In this document: positions 43,109 through 53,271 of the stretch, one piece after another | Numbering within the stretch: the stretch's first letter is position 1 | Layout: the number at the start of each line of letters is the position of its first letter | NCBI RefSeq assembly: GCF_963677845.1 | Contig: NZ_OY782498.1 | Coordinates: 444,001 to 508,000 of the forward strand | Reading direction: 5' to 3' | DNA: 64,000 nucleotides | DNA from: an uncultured Pseudodesulfovibrio sp. | GTDB lineage: Bacteria; Desulfobacterota; Desulfovibrionia; Desulfovibrionales; Desulfovibrionaceae | Notes under the pieces: generated by a model | The model's input: only the letters and a program-made list of their open reading frames with translations | The model's database searches: none | What the model was told of the DNA's origin: nothing | Made by a program: the position numbers and the translations under genes

Positions 43109-44776
43109 CTATTCGCTTTTCAATGAAGCGATTAAAGCTTTGAGCTGTACCGACTGCGCGGCAAGGTCCATGATGGCTTCTGTTGCCTGTCCCATTCCCT
43201 CAGCCGTTTCCGTGGAAATGCTGTTTATTTCATCAGCAGCCCGATTTATTTCTTCACTTGCGGCAGATTGCTCTTCGCTTGCTGTTGCGATGGAGCGTAC
43301 ACGATCCGAACTGTCGTTCACCAGTTCCACAATATCTTGCAATTCCTGCCCGGCTTTTTCAGCTAGTCCAGTGGTCAGTGACACAACTTCGTTCGTGTCA
43401 TTCATGTGGGCGATGTTACTTTCGGTAAGTTTTTGAATCGAGCCGATGGTACTTTCCACTTCTTTTGTCGCGGACATGGTCTTTTCAGCCAGTTTTCTTA
43501 CTTCATCTGCCACAACGGAGAACCCTCTTCCGGCTTCTCCTGCGCGGGCTGCCTCAATGGCGGCGTTGAGGGCCAGTAGATTTGTTTGGTCTGCAATATC
43601 GTTGATGACATTGATTATTTCACCAATGCCAAGGGCCCTTTCTCCCAGAGAATGCAGGCTTTCACGCATGGCTTCAGTTCTGTCCGATACGGTGCCGATA
43701 GCTGTGATGACTTCTTCAACGACAGTCAGACCGGATTCTGCCACAACTTTGGCGTTGTCAGTCTTTTCAGCCGCAGTGGATGCATTAGAGGCGACTTCAA
43801 ATACCGTTGCGTTCATTTCTTCCATTGCCGCTGCGGTTTCAAGCGTTCTGAGTTTTTGAGTTTCGGCACCTTGTGCAACCTGTTGAACTTGAGCGGCAAG
43901 TTGTTCGCTGGCGATGGAAAGGTGGTGCGATGAATCTTCCAATGTCACTGCTGCCTCATGTCGTGCGGTAATCCCGGCCTGTTCCGCGTGTGTTTGCGCT
44001 TCTTCGGCTGTTTTTTTAGCTCGTATGGCTTGCTGCTCATGCTCTTTTGCTGCTTCGATCTGTTTGACAAGATTTTCGTTTAGTTCCCCAATTTCCTGCA
44101 TACCTTTGTCTATTTCAGCATGGAGAAATGCTTTTTCCTCTTTGGTGTTTTTCCATGACGCCCAGAGAATGGGAATGAGAAGAAGAAGGAGGGCGAACCC
44201 TTTCCCAATGGATACGAGAGCTCGCGAAAAGAGCATGTCATTGATGTCGTTCATTCTGATGTCGGCTTCGGTGACATACCGGGTGCCATCCGAGGCCGTG
44301 AAAGGAACCAATATGCAATGAAAGCTTCCATCGCTGTTTTCATAATCTTTAAATATCGTCTTGTTGGAAGAAAATATATTTTTTAGCGTTGAACTTGCAT
44401 CAACACAAGGAGCCATGAATTTAATGTAGTCTCTTGCCGCAATGTCATCGCGAGAAGCGTTACAACTCGTATAAAAGACTTCGCCGTTTATTTTGATCAT
44501 CGAGTATAGGTTGACGATGTTTGTGTTCTTAATAGCGTCATTCAAGCTGGAAAGAATGCCGGTGTAAGTTTGCATGTCAGACTGTTTTGCAGAAAGATCG
44601 ACATGATAGTCCCGTCCGATGATTGCGGGAACGATATGTGCGGCATTTTTGAGTTGTTCATCTGTTGCATGTAATACTTGATTTTTGGTGGAAAGGTATT
44701 CGTATCCAGAGAAAAGGAAGACGCCGAGTATATATACGGCAAAAGCAATGGTCAGTCGAAGTACATTCTTTTTCAT
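43109..44776 (-). CDS. Methyl-accepting chemotaxis protein
   Basis: A 555-residue chemoreceptor. Topology: a transmembrane segment at about 8-25, a periplasmic sensor of about 170 residues (single Cache-like region), a second transmembrane segment at 190-210 ([12 protein letters not shown]), then a long cytoplasmic coiled coil. The CheA/CheW-binding hairpin tip is the conserved [21 protein letters not shown]. No HAMP motif is obvious, only a charged linker rich in Glu and Ala. I used the ATG at 44776; an upstream start at 44833 is in frame but lacks a membrane context. A ligand cannot be named. The flanking kinases are not classical chemotaxis proteins. Confidence 0.92.
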   Translation of the reverse strand: MKKNVLRLTIAFAVYILGVFLFSGYEYLSTKNQVLHATDEQLKNAAHIVPAIIGRDYHVDLSAKQSDMQTYTGILSSLNDAIKNTNIVNLYSMIKINGEVFYTSCNASRDDIAARDYIKFMAPCVDASSTLKNIFSSNKTIFKDYENSDGSFHCILVPFTASDGTRYVTEADIRMNDINDMLFSRALVSIGKGFALLLLLIPILWASWKNTKEEKAFLHAEIDKGMQEIGELNENLVKQIEAAKEHEQQAIRAKKTAEEAQTHAEQAGITARHEAAVTLEDSSHHLSIASEQLAAQVQQVAQGAETQKLRTLETAAAMEEMNATVFEVASNASTAAEKTDNAKVVAESGLTVVEEVITAIGTVSDRTEAMRESLHSLGERALGIGEIINVINDIADQTNLLALNAAIEAARAGEAGRGFSVVADEVRKLAEKTMSATKEVESTIGSIQKLTESNIAHMNDTNEVVSLTTGLAEKAGQELQDIVELVNDSSDRVRSIATASEEQSAASEEINRAADEINSISTETAEGMGQATEAIMDLAAQSVQLKALIASLKSE

Positions 44777-45322
44777 GAGAGGTCTGTCTTTTTTTTGTGG
44801 TGAATAAAGTGTCGCAGAATGGGCGATGGCCAAAAGCCATCGCTTATTGTTTGGCGCATTAAACCGAGCGACTTCAGAGTGGAGGTCGCATTATCGAAAC
44901 GTCTAAGTCTGCGTCGTCAGAATGGAAGGTCAGGGAGAAAGAGCGTGGTCCATCGAGTGCATGAGTATCCAACTATTTATGAAGTGTTTTTTTGAAACAA
45001 GATTAATAGAATAGTCTTTAAATACAAAGTGTTGAACCGATGTCTATATGCGTTATATTGAGCTCGCATGGCGTGAATTCGATCCATAGGCCATCACTAC
45101 AGAGTCGTCAACAACAATGCATCACGAGAGGAGTAAAGAAGGGTTATACATTGGATGTGTGGTATTACTGGTTATGGAATAGAAAAAGTTATTTTTGAGA
45201 AGTGAGAGTGTATTCTTTCTCGACCTGATTTCAAGAATGATAATTGATGACAGAAGATTGATTTTGGGCGTAGCTTTTTGACGACCAACGATTTTTAATC
45301 GAAATCATGGTGGAGGAGACGA
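44777..45322. other. Non-coding divergent region between MCP and sensor kinase genes
   Basis: About 545 bases with no convincing gene. It contains a perfect hairpin GCGATGGC/GCCATCGC (44823-44843) with a CAAAA loop, in the leader of the chemoreceptor gene on the minus strand. AT-rich sequences near 44990-45060 may hold promoters, but I see no clean -10/-35 pair. The kinase start at 45323 is preceded by GGAGGAGAC. Confidence 0.6.
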
Positions 45323-47062
45323 ATGGACCTCGTTATTGTACTCGCGTCGATGGCCTTGCAGTTTGCTGCCGGATTTTTGGCTTTGCGCCTCATTATTGAT
45401 ACTGGTCGCAGTTGGGCCTGGATTTTTTTGGCTGCGGGTATTTTGGGTATGGGATTTCGTCGTGTTCATACTTTGTACGCAATGTATTCAAAAGATGTCG
45501 ATCCTTCGTTGTTTTACGAAAGCCTTGGGCTTGCTATTTCCATTCTTCTTTTCTTTGGCGTTTTCACGGTTGCTCCGATGATACGAGATATGCGCAACGG
45601 GACGGCTCGTTTGGCGGAAAGTGAGGAACGGTATAGAACTGTTGCCGAATTTACCCATGATTGGGAGTACTGGCTCGCGCCTAACGACACATATCAGTAT
45701 GTTTCTCCGGCCTGCGAAAGAATTACTGGGTACGGCCCTGATGAATTTTTTCTTGATCCCGAGCTCTTTGAAAGGCTGATCCATCCCGATGACCGAGAGG
45801 TGGTGTTGAGTCGGATGGCTTCGGTTGAAAAGATGCATCATCGTATGCGGTTCGATTGTCGGATAATTGCAAGGGACGGACGTGTTCATTGGGTCGCATA
45901 CAACAGTATGCCTGTATACTCTCCAAGTGGTTTGTATTTGGGCGTTCGTGCTTCAGTGAGAGAGATAGAACATCGTAAGCGGTTGGAAAATGAATTGCGA
46001 GAAAGTCGAGCCTTGTATCAGGGGCTGGTGGAAAACTCTCGATCCATGGTTCTCCAACTTGATGACTTGGGTTTGGTGACATTTGTGAACTATCAGGTTC
46101 TTAGCTCTTTGGGGGGTGTTGAGGCTGATATTCTTGGAAAGCCGGTTCAGGATGTCCTTTTAGGGTATGGCGAAGAGGCTGATTCTGTTGCACTTGGTCG
46201 GATGGATGACTTTTTGACTTCCGGCGGACGACTTGAATTGGAAACGGCAGTGAAAGTGTCCAGTGGAAGTACCATCTGGTGTCAGTGGGGCGGCAGTGTC
46301 CTTCGAGATATTGAAGGTATGATTAGTGGATTTGTCCTTGTTGGATTGGATGTTTCCAATCGCAAAGCTTTGGATAAGTTGAAGGAGAATGTGACACGAG
46401 TTATTCGGCATGATCTCAAATCTCCCCTTTCCGGTATTATCGGTATCCCGCGTTTGCTGCAGAAAGAAGACAACATAACTCCTCGACAGGTTGAGCTTCT
46501 TAAAGCGGTTGAAGATGCTGGGAGTCTTATGCTTGAACTGCTTAATCAATCTATTAATTTATACAAGTTGGAAACCGGGACCTATCAATTCCATATCGAG
46601 GAATTTGATCTTGTCAAATTGCTTGGCCTTATCGTGAAGTCTGTTCAAGTCAGCCAGGAACGACCAGCTAGCATAGTATTGACAATGAACGGGGTTACTA
46701 TTGGGGATGACGATAAGTTTTTAATTCGCGCAGAACAGCCGCTTGTCTTTTCGCTTTTTAGCAACTTGGTGCGCAATGCTCTTGAAGCCAGTGAAAAAGA
46801 GTCGATCAGCGTGGACTTGCAAAACGATGGCGGGTGTATGGTTCGTATTCACAATGCAGGAGTGGTCCCCAGATCCATACGTGCGTCCTTTTTTGATAAA
46901 TATGTTACCGAAGGAAAACCTGGCGGTACAGGACTGGGAACGTTCAGTGCGAAGCTCATCACACAAGCTCATGGTGGTGAGATATCTATGGATTCGTCAG
47001 CAGGAAGTGGGACGACGATTACAGTTTGGCTTCCTTTGGAAGCGACATTCCTTTCTTGCTAA
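45323..47062 (+). CDS. PAS-domain sensor histidine kinase, membrane anchored
   Basis: A 579-residue kinase. Three transmembrane segments occupy about residues 1-95, followed by two PAS domains (SEERYRTVAEFTHDWEYW with a PAC segment ending EIEHRKRLE, and SRALYQGLVENSRSMVLQLD), the HisKA box VIRHDLKSPLSGIIG near residue 376, N-box FSNLVRNALEAS and G-box GGTGLGTFSAKL. It closely resembles the C-terminal half of the broken kinase at 23.4-24.7 kb, including the ALEAS and FSAKLI/YSAKLM segments, so the two are paralogs. A GGAGGAG site precedes the ATG. There is no adjacent response regulator, so it is an orphan kinase. Confidence 0.93.
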   Translation: MDLVIVLASMALQFAAGFLALRLIIDTGRSWAWIFLAAGILGMGFRRVHTLYAMYSKDVDPSLFYESLGLAISILLFFGVFTVAPMIRDMRNGTARLAESEERYRTVAEFTHDWEYWLAPNDTYQYVSPACERITGYGPDEFFLDPELFERLIHPDDREVVLSRMASVEKMHHRMRFDCRIIARDGRVHWVAYNSMPVYSPSGLYLGVRASVREIEHRKRLENELRESRALYQGLVENSRSMVLQLDDLGLVTFVNYQVLSSLGGVEADILGKPVQDVLLGYGEEADSVALGRMDDFLTSGGRLELETAVKVSSGSTIWCQWGGSVLRDIEGMISGFVLVGLDVSNRKALDKLKENVTRVIRHDLKSPLSGIIGIPRLLQKEDNITPRQVELLKAVEDAGSLMLELLNQSINLYKLETGTYQFHIEEFDLVKLLGLIVKSVQVSQERPASIVLTMNGVTIGDDDKFLIRAEQPLVFSLFSNLVRNALEASEKESISVDLQNDGGCMVRIHNAGVVPRSIRASFFDKYVTEGKPGGTGLGTFSAKLITQAHGGEISMDSSAGSGTTITVWLPLEATFLSC

Positions 47063-47215
47063 CTGTTTGCCAAAAGTCTTTGGTTTTGGGGAATATGTTG
47101 ATTTTTATCCGCTAGTTGATTTTTAAAAATAGCATCGGGCCGTTTGTGCTCGATAGTCACCTTAATCATCAATTGGGACAGGACATCGTCGCACGTGTCT
47201 GTGAAAGTGGATTGT

Positions 47216-50167
47216 TTACGTGGTGCATTTTGTTTCTGTTCCGGGAACCGGTGGAATTGAAAAGGAAAAGGAGCTGCCTTTTCCGAGAGTTGATTCCACC
47301 CAGATTGAGCCGCCGTAGTGCTCCACGATTTCTTTACAAATGGCAAGCCCCAGCCCTGTTCCTCTGTCCGTGATGCTAATGGTGTCTCCCAAGGGCGATT
47401 TATGGAATTTTTCGAACAAATGGGGCAATTCTTCTTCAGGAATACCCGGTCCGGTATCAACAACAGACAGAATCAAACTCTCTCCATTGTCTCGTAGGGA
47501 AACAGTCACGTTTCCATGGAGAGTGAATTTATAGGCGTTATTCAGCAGGTTGATAAGCACCTGTTGCATTTTGTCAGGGTCGGCGTGAATGAGGCGCGAG
47601 GCCTGTGGTAAATCTGTTTTGAGTTCAACTCCGGATTTGGCGGCAAAGCTACCAGATGCCGCAGAGGTTGCGTTGGTGATGACATCGCAAGGATTGAGGA
47701 AGGAGTCATGCCAAGCTGCTTTGCCGGATTCAATGCGATTAATATCCAGAAAATCGTTGATAAGACGAGTCAGCCGTTCGCCTTCTGTGTCGATAATTCC
47801 TAAATTATCCCGGATACGTTCGCCTTTCCCTTGAAGTTGTTTGTTCTCTGTCAGTGGGTGGAAGTACCGCGTGAAATCGCGGGCGCACAGTTTGGCAAAT
47901 CCACGAATGGATGTCAGGGGAGTGCGAAGTTCATGGGAGATCGAAGAAACAAGTGCTGACTTGATTTCATCCAACTTGCGAAGTCGTTTGTTAGCATTTT
48001 CAAGCTCAGCGGTCTGAGTTTTGAGTTCAGCTGTTCGCTGGTCGACTTTGGATTCCAGTTCTTCGTTGAGGCGGGTCAAGGTTTCTTCGTTGGCCTTGCG
48101 TTCAATGGCCATGGCCACCTGCTCTGAGACGGCTATCATGAAGGTGACGTCTGTTTCCGAGTATTGCAGAGGGTTGGAATAATCTTGTACGACCATGACA
48201 CCCATCACTTTGCCCTTCAGCCGTAGCGGGATGCCGAGCCATGCTGCGGGAGGAGTGCCGATGATGCCAATTTTTTGAGTCATGGCAATATCTTCTGGAC
48301 GGTTTGAAGAAAAACGGAATGGGGAACCTGTTCTGTATACATTGATAGACAAACTGTTTTTCTCTGGATCACTGATTCCGCTGATGTCTATGTAATCATC
48401 TTTTTCATCGCGGAAATAAACGAATCGCATTGTGTCGGCTATTTCGTCGACCTGTGCGATGAAGAAGTTTCGGGCATGAATAACATCAGCAATAATGGCA
48501 TGAATGGCACTGTAAAGTTCAGAAAGGTCACGAGTGATAGTGATGGCTGAGGAAATGGCATAGAGAGCTTTTGTCGTGCTTTCATTGAATCGACGTGTTG
48601 TGATGTCTTGAAGGAATCCTTCGTAATATTCGATATCTCCATTATCGTTATAAATCGCACGGGCGTTTTCCGAGATCCATATTCTGGATCCGTCTTTGCG
48701 TTTGATGTGCTGCTCGTAGTTTTGCAGCGTGCCATTTTTAGCGAGTTCTTGCAGAAATACCTGTCGATCCTGCGGGTTGACCCACATTTGTTGACGGATA
48801 TCGTTGATGGTATTGATCATTTCTGCAGGACTGTCGTACCCCATATAACGTGCCATGGCTGTGTTGACAGTGAGGAATTGCCCTTCGAGGGTGCATTGAT
48901 AGATGCCGTCTGTCGCATTTTCGAAAATGGTTCTGTAGCGCTCTTCGCTGTCGCGTAGGGCGTGTTCAGCCTGCTTGCGTTTGGTGATGTCGGTGTGTGT
49001 ACCAGAGAGACGATACACTGTGCCGTTTTTATCTTTGGTGCTGCCGCCTCGACCGAGTATCCAACGGATTGAGCCATCCTTATGGAACATGCGAAATTCT
49101 ACTTGAAATTGATCAATTTTGCCATCGACGCATTCCATGTTGGCGGCTATGCACCGCTTTGCATCATTGGGATGGACTGCATTTTCCCATGCACTGATTT
49201 GGTTGGGGAATTCTTCATCGGTAAATCCGAGAATTTCCTTGTAGCGTGGAGAATAGTATACGGTATTGTTTTTTAAATCCCAGTCCCAAAGGCCGTCGTT
49301 TGCCCCCCAGGTCATGAGTTCGTATCGCTCTTCGCTTTTGCGCAAAGCGTGCAGAGCTTCTTTTCTTTCCGTGACATCAATGAGAGAGCAGACTCGATCA
49401 TCTGTATCCGTAATAACGCCTACAAATACATGGACCTGTTTTCGAACTCCGTTGCGGGCAAGGAAAATGAATTCATAGTTATCGGGAGCTGAATGAGCTT
49501 CGAGCGTGCGGGAAGCATGGTAGGCTTTCATTCGCTCCAACTCTTCCGGGGGAACAAAATCCGACCAACGCATTTCCCCCTCAATCTCTTGGGCCGAGTA
49601 GCCGGAAAGTCTCTCATATTGAGAGTTACAACTGCGGATGACGCTAGTGGAGTCGATTATGGTCATGGCCGTACCCGTATTTTCGAACAGCGTACGGTAG
49701 TAAGCCTCGCTTTTGATGAGAGCTTTTTCAACGTGTTTCATGTCGGAGATGTCAACGATAATGCCGCGTATGCCTGTCGTGCGGTTGTCTTCGACTATTC
49801 GCTGGGAATAGACCTTGATGGGAAAGGTTGATTTGTCTTTACGGAGAGCAATGTATTCCTTGCCCTGAATGATTTCACCCTTGAGGATAGAAGCGACGGT
49901 ATTGCTGGCTTGACTGACTGAATCCGGGTGAATGATGTCTGTCAAGTGAAGGCCGTCTATGACGTCTTTGGGGGAGTATCCGTAATTTTTGAGGGCATAT
50001 TCGTTGGCGTACCGTAGATTCCCTGCGGTATCGAGTTCGAAAATGAATTGGGGTAAGCCTTCAACTATATTGCGGTATTTTTTATTATCTGTTGACACCA
50101 CAGAAGAGCGGAGCTTGTTCAGCTCCGCTATTAGCTCCGCTTTTGACTTTTCGTGATCTTCTTTCAT
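47216..50167 (-). CDS. Multi-PAS/GAF sensor histidine kinase
   Basis: A 983-residue soluble kinase. In order: a short coiled coil (KAELIAELNKLR), PAS 1 (VEGLPQFIFELD), PAS 2 (YYRTLFENTGTAMTIID), PAS 3 (GANDGLWDWDLKNNTVYYS), PAS 4 (YRTIFENATDGIYQC), a GAF domain (about 540-690), a coiled coil (EELESKVDQRTAELKT), HisKA with SSISHELRTPLTSIRG near residue 745, and an ATPase domain with NLLNNAYKFT, DTGPGIPEEELPHLF and GTGLGLAICKEI. It has no transmembrane segment, so it senses a cytoplasmic signal through PAS/GAF cofactors. The start 50167 has GAGGAAG; a longer frame from 50200 is less likely. It has no partner regulator nearby. Confidence 0.93.
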   Translation of the reverse strand: MKEDHEKSKAELIAELNKLRSSVVSTDNKKYRNIVEGLPQFIFELDTAGNLRYANEYALKNYGYSPKDVIDGLHLTDIIHPDSVSQASNTVASILKGEIIQGKEYIALRKDKSTFPIKVYSQRIVEDNRTTGIRGIIVDISDMKHVEKALIKSEAYYRTLFENTGTAMTIIDSTSVIRSCNSQYERLSGYSAQEIEGEMRWSDFVPPEELERMKAYHASRTLEAHSAPDNYEFIFLARNGVRKQVHVFVGVITDTDDRVCSLIDVTERKEALHALRKSEERYELMTWGANDGLWDWDLKNNTVYYSPRYKEILGFTDEEFPNQISAWENAVHPNDAKRCIAANMECVDGKIDQFQVEFRMFHKDGSIRWILGRGGSTKDKNGTVYRLSGTHTDITKRKQAEHALRDSEERYRTIFENATDGIYQCTLEGQFLTVNTAMARYMGYDSPAEMINTINDIRQQMWVNPQDRQVFLQELAKNGTLQNYEQHIKRKDGSRIWISENARAIYNDNGDIEYYEGFLQDITTRRFNESTTKALYAISSAITITRDLSELYSAIHAIIADVIHARNFFIAQVDEIADTMRFVYFRDEKDDYIDISGISDPEKNSLSINVYRTGSPFRFSSNRPEDIAMTQKIGIIGTPPAAWLGIPLRLKGKVMGVMVVQDYSNPLQYSETDVTFMIAVSEQVAMAIERKANEETLTRLNEELESKVDQRTAELKTQTAELENANKRLRKLDEIKSALVSSISHELRTPLTSIRGFAKLCARDFTRYFHPLTENKQLQGKGERIRDNLGIIDTEGERLTRLINDFLDINRIESGKAAWHDSFLNPCDVITNATSAASGSFAAKSGVELKTDLPQASRLIHADPDKMQQVLINLLNNAYKFTLHGNVTVSLRDNGESLILSVVDTGPGIPEEELPHLFEKFHKSPLGDTISITDRGTGLGLAICKEIVEHYGGSIWVESTLGKGSSFSFSIPPVPGTETKCTT

Positions 50168-50262
50168 TACTTCCTCGTATGTTTTATCTAACAAAAACAA
50201 ACGAGGGTCGGCAATGATAAAGAACTCGGAAAGGCTGCAAGTTCTGTCCGAAGACAGTTTAT

Positions 50263-51930
50263 TTAGTCTTTTTTCCTGCCCCGATTCATGTAGGGCCGTT
50301 TACCGGGACGTTGTCCACCTTTTTTATGGAAGTCACGGCGGTAGGATGGTTTCTTTTTGAATTCACCACGTGTAATGAGCGGTTTGCCATCTCTGCTGTT
50401 GACCTTGTTCATGACCTTGTCTGCTTCATGATTGGGGACAGTGAATGTGGTTTTGTTGCCTTGTACGCGAACATGCTGAATGGACCAGGGCTTAATATGA
50501 GCGGACTGGGCAACGAATTCAACAAATTCTTTTGGCCCCATGCCGTGGGCGCGACCCAATGCACAGACGAGATCGGCGCGTCCTGATTGACCACGAGAAC
50601 CTGAACCAGGGCCAGCAATGTCGATTTCACGGTAGCTTGATGCAATCAACTCGTCACCAAAGGTGTTTTTGAGCAGTGCGGCTACAACTTCGGCGGCATC
50701 TTTTTCAGCCATGAGTTCACGAGCCATGTCCAAGTAGTTGCTATGGCCTTCAGCTTCCATGATTGCGTTCAGCTCGGAAACCACGCGGCTTTTTTTGGAA
50801 TAGATGACGTCTTCGATGCGCGGCAATTTTTCTTTTTTGATCTCAATGCCAGAGCTTTTGGAAATGAACATCAGACGGCGGAATTCATTGGGTGCGATCA
50901 GAGTGATGGCCACGCCCTGTTTCCCTGCACGACCTGTTCGTCCGGTGCGGTGCACGTATGTCTGAGGGTCTTGAGGCAGCGCAAAGTTGACCACGTGTGT
51001 CAGGTCAGGCACGTCAATACCACGTGCCGCGACATCTGTTGCCACAAGGATGGTTGCCTTTTTTCTGCGGAAGCTTGCCAGAATCTTTTCACGTTGGCCC
51101 TGCGAAAGGTCTCCGTGAATCGGTTCGGAAGGGTAGCCCCGTTGAGTCAGTCGGGCAGCTACCCGATCTGCATCGGCGCGAGTGCGTGTGAAGACCAGAC
51201 CGTAGAAATCCGGCTGGGCGTCGATGACCCTGCATAGGGCCTCAAAGCGGTCAGAGTCGGCCATTTCATGGAAAATCTGTCGAGTGAGCGGAATGTCACT
51301 TTTTTCAGGTTTCACTGAGACGACTTCAAAATCGCCCATGAATTCCTTGGCAATACGCATGACCTCGCGGGGCATGGTTGCCGAAAAGAGCAGGGTGCGA
51401 CGATCTTCATTGGCGGAAGCGAGAATTTCTCGAACGTCGTCCACAAAGCCCATGTTGCACATCTCGTCTGCTTCATCGAGAATGAAGAAATCGAGATTGT
51501 CGATGTGCAGAGTGCGGCGTTTAAGATGATCCATGATACGGCCCGGTGTGCCCACCACAACATCAACGCCTTGCTTCAAGGCTTTCAGCTGCATGTGAAT
51601 AGCCTGTCCACCATAGACAGGCAGAACTCGGATGCGTTTTTGACCTTTGAGTGAATTAATTTCATCGGCCACCTGAATAGCGAGTTCGCGGGTGGGGGTC
51701 AGGATGAGTGACTGGACGTGACGCACTTTTTCCTGGGCGGCTTCGATGACGGGGAGGCCGAAAGCGGCAGTCTTGCCGGTTCCGGTCTGGGCCTGGCCCA
51801 CGATATCCACAGAGCCGTCGAGCAGCATGGGGATAGTCAGGGCCTGAATGGGGGTGGGTTTAGTAAACCCTTTGGATTCCAGAGCGGTCAGCGTGGCAGC
51901 CGACAGCCCCAGTTCCTTGAAACTGGACAT
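50263..51930 (-). CDS. deaD: DEAD-box RNA helicase (CsdA/DeaD type)
   Basis: A 555-residue ATP-dependent RNA helicase. Motifs: Q-motif (FKELGLSAATLTALESKGFTKPTPIQ), Walker A AQTGTGKTAAF, DEAD box (ILDEADEMCN), SAT, VATDVAARGIDVP, and HRTGRTGRAGKQG. The C-terminal region (about 440-520) is a DbpA-like RNA-binding domain, and the tail is Arg/Lys/Gly-rich. DeaD helps ribosome assembly and mRNA turnover, notably in the cold. A GG-rich long hairpin lies between infA and its start, possibly in its leader. It is in a cluster with infA and an RRM-protein gene, which suits cold adaptation. Confidence 0.95.
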   Translation of the reverse strand: MSSFKELGLSAATLTALESKGFTKPTPIQALTIPMLLDGSVDIVGQAQTGTGKTAAFGLPVIEAAQEKVRHVQSLILTPTRELAIQVADEINSLKGQKRIRVLPVYGGQAIHMQLKALKQGVDVVVGTPGRIMDHLKRRTLHIDNLDFFILDEADEMCNMGFVDDVREILASANEDRRTLLFSATMPREVMRIAKEFMGDFEVVSVKPEKSDIPLTRQIFHEMADSDRFEALCRVIDAQPDFYGLVFTRTRADADRVAARLTQRGYPSEPIHGDLSQGQREKILASFRRKKATILVATDVAARGIDVPDLTHVVNFALPQDPQTYVHRTGRTGRAGKQGVAITLIAPNEFRRLMFISKSSGIEIKKEKLPRIEDVIYSKKSRVVSELNAIMEAEGHSNYLDMARELMAEKDAAEVVAALLKNTFGDELIASSYREIDIAGPGSGSRGQSGRADLVCALGRAHGMGPKEFVEFVAQSAHIKPWSIQHVRVQGNKTTFTVPNHEADKVMNKVNSRDGKPLITRGEFKKKPSYRRDFHKKGGQRPGKRPYMNRGRKKD

Positions 51931-52044
51931 AAAAATTCCTTTTAAAAAAATATCGTGTAACCCAACACTGGGACAATAGCATAGATAACCGCAAACGCAC
52001 AGATGCGCATTCTTATGGCTCGGGAAGGAGAGAAAAAGGTGAAG

Positions 52045-52111
52045 GGTTTGGGGGAAGAGGAGAAAACGGAACCCATTATCCAGGTTCTCCTTCTCTCCTC
52101 TTCCCCCAACC
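52045..52111. repeat. Long inverted repeat between infA and deaD
   Basis: GGTTTGGGGGAAGAGGAG (52045-52062) and CTCCTCTTCCCCCAACC (52095-52111) pair almost perfectly, with a further imperfect stretch inward (ACGGAACC with GGTTCTCC). The stem is strong and purine-rich on one strand, with no clear T-run. It could be an infA terminator, a structured deaD leader or a repeat element. Confidence 0.55.
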
Positions 52112-52121
52112 TCCGAAAGAA

Positions 52122-52340
52122 CTACCGGGGGCGGAAGGTGATTCTGCCGCGGGTGAGATCGTACGGAGAAAGTTCCACGGTGACAGTGTCGCCGGGCATG
52201 ACACGGATGCGGAATTTACGCATTTTGCCAGAAATATGTGCCAGTACGGTGTGACCGTTCTCAAGTTCAACGCGGAACATGGCGTTGGGCAAGGCCTCTT
52301 CTACGGTGCCTTGAACGACGATTCCTTCTTCTTTAGCCAT
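52122..52340 (-). CDS. infA: Translation initiation factor IF-1
   Basis: A 72-residue single S1/OB-fold protein that binds the 30S A site with IF-2 and IF-3. Features: [21 protein letters not shown] at the N-terminus, the [27 protein letters not shown] core and [11 protein letters not shown] at the end. It is full-length and highly conserved. It lies between the RRM gene (upstream, behind a terminator) and deaD, all on the minus strand. A GGAAGC-type site precedes the ATG. Confidence 0.98.
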   Translation of the reverse strand: MAKEEGIVVQGTVEEALPNAMFRVELENGHTVLAHISGKMRKFRIRVMPGDTVTVELSPYDLTRGRITFRPR

Positions 52341-52372
52341 CTATTGCTTCCTCTTGTTTTTTGGAGACGGGA

Positions 52373-52404
52373 AAAGCCCGCCCTTTTTTGGACAGGGCGG
52401 GCTT
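52373..52404 (-). terminator. Terminator of the RRM-protein gene
   Basis: AAGCCCGCCC pairs with GGGCGGGCTT across TGTCCAAAAAA, read on the minus strand, followed by TTTT. It separates the RRM gene from infA. Confidence 0.8.
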
Positions 52405-52436
52405 GTTGTGTCGTATATTGACGAGAGTGTCAACGT

Positions 52437-52700
52437 CTACCAACGCGGACGTTCGGGGCGGGGACGAGCTTCGTTGACTTTGATGTTACGGCCACCAAAA
52501 TCAGAACCGTCCAAGCTTTCGATAGCTTCAAGGGCACCCTGATCTTCCATTTCCACGAAACCAAAGCCACGAGGGCGACCGGTCTCACGGTCATTTATCA
52601 ATTTAACGGAGACTACTTCACCGTATGCTTCAAACGCTGCGCGTACATCCTCTTCCGTGGAACTCCAGGGCAGATTGCCCACATAAATGTTCTTAGCCAT
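52437..52700 (-). CDS. Small RNA-binding (RRM) protein
   Basis: An 87-residue single RRM protein. RNP2 is IYVGNL (near the start) and RNP1 is RGFGFVEM. The C-terminal tail is Arg/Pro-rich (NEARPRPERPRW). Bacterial RRM proteins of this kind (similar to cyanobacterial Rbp) bind RNA and are often cold-induced; a general chaperone role fits the neighbouring infA and deaD. The C-terminus is shorter than in Gly-rich Rbp proteins. Nothing in the 255 bases upstream looks like a gene; that stretch may be a long leader, as is common for cold-induced genes. Confidence 0.93.
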   Translation of the reverse strand: MAKNIYVGNLPWSSTEEDVRAAFEAYGEVVSVKLINDRETGRPRGFGFVEMEDQGALEAIESLDGSDFGGRNIKVNEARPRPERPRW

Positions 52701-52955
52701 TACGTACTCAACTCCAAAAGATATAAAGAATAATGAATGAGGCGATCATTCGCCCGGTGAAACAAGAGTGAGGATATAAAAGCGCGCGAGCCCTTCACAA
52801 CCAATAATCATTTCACCCATTGTTAGTGAAATCCGGTGATATACCGGACGTATCCCCGTGGATACCACTAACCCCTATGATAAATTGACATACGCTTGGG
52901 TGTGAGAACCGTCAAGGGGAAAAGATGCAGAATATGTGAAGGTTCAAAATTATAT

Positions 52956-53255
52956 TTAGAGTATGAATTTCATGTTGTTGAAGATTTTGTCTGCATCATA
53001 GAGCCCTGGATATTTTGCTGCGATGGATTCCATTGTTGAGTAATAGTTGTTCCACCCAGCGGCTTCTGCTACTTTCTTTTTATCCACGAAAATTTTGAAT
53101 GTTGTCCCCTTGGGGCATTTGGTCAAATTTATTTCAAGCACACCATTGGGCGTCATTTCGGTCCAGAAGGCGGACCAGGCCGTCCGGTCTCCTTCTGTCT
53201 TTTTGTATTTTTCAAAATAGGCCTCGAAAATGCGTTCAATGTCCGTTCGTTCCAT
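52956..53255 (-). CDS. Small hypothetical protein
   Basis: A 99-residue protein of unknown function, mixed alpha/beta with no signal peptide. It opens MERTDIERIFEAYFEKYKK and includes the segment KIFVDKKKVAEAAGWNNYY. It lies 16 bases downstream of the BNR-protein gene on the same strand and may be its co-transcribed partner. No motif gives a role. Confidence 0.6.
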   Translation of the reverse strand: MERTDIERIFEAYFEKYKKTEGDRTAWSAFWTEMTPNGVLEINLTKCPKGTTFKIFVDKKKVAEAAGWNNYYSTMESIAAKYPGLYDADKIFNNMKFIL

Positions 53256-53271
53256 GGCGTACCTCGAATTT

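Noticed and set aside
44823-44843. Hairpin in the chemoreceptor leader as a c-di-GMP riboswitch
   Set aside because: A single eight-pair stem with no second helix and no recognisable GEMM consensus; it is only a simple dyad.
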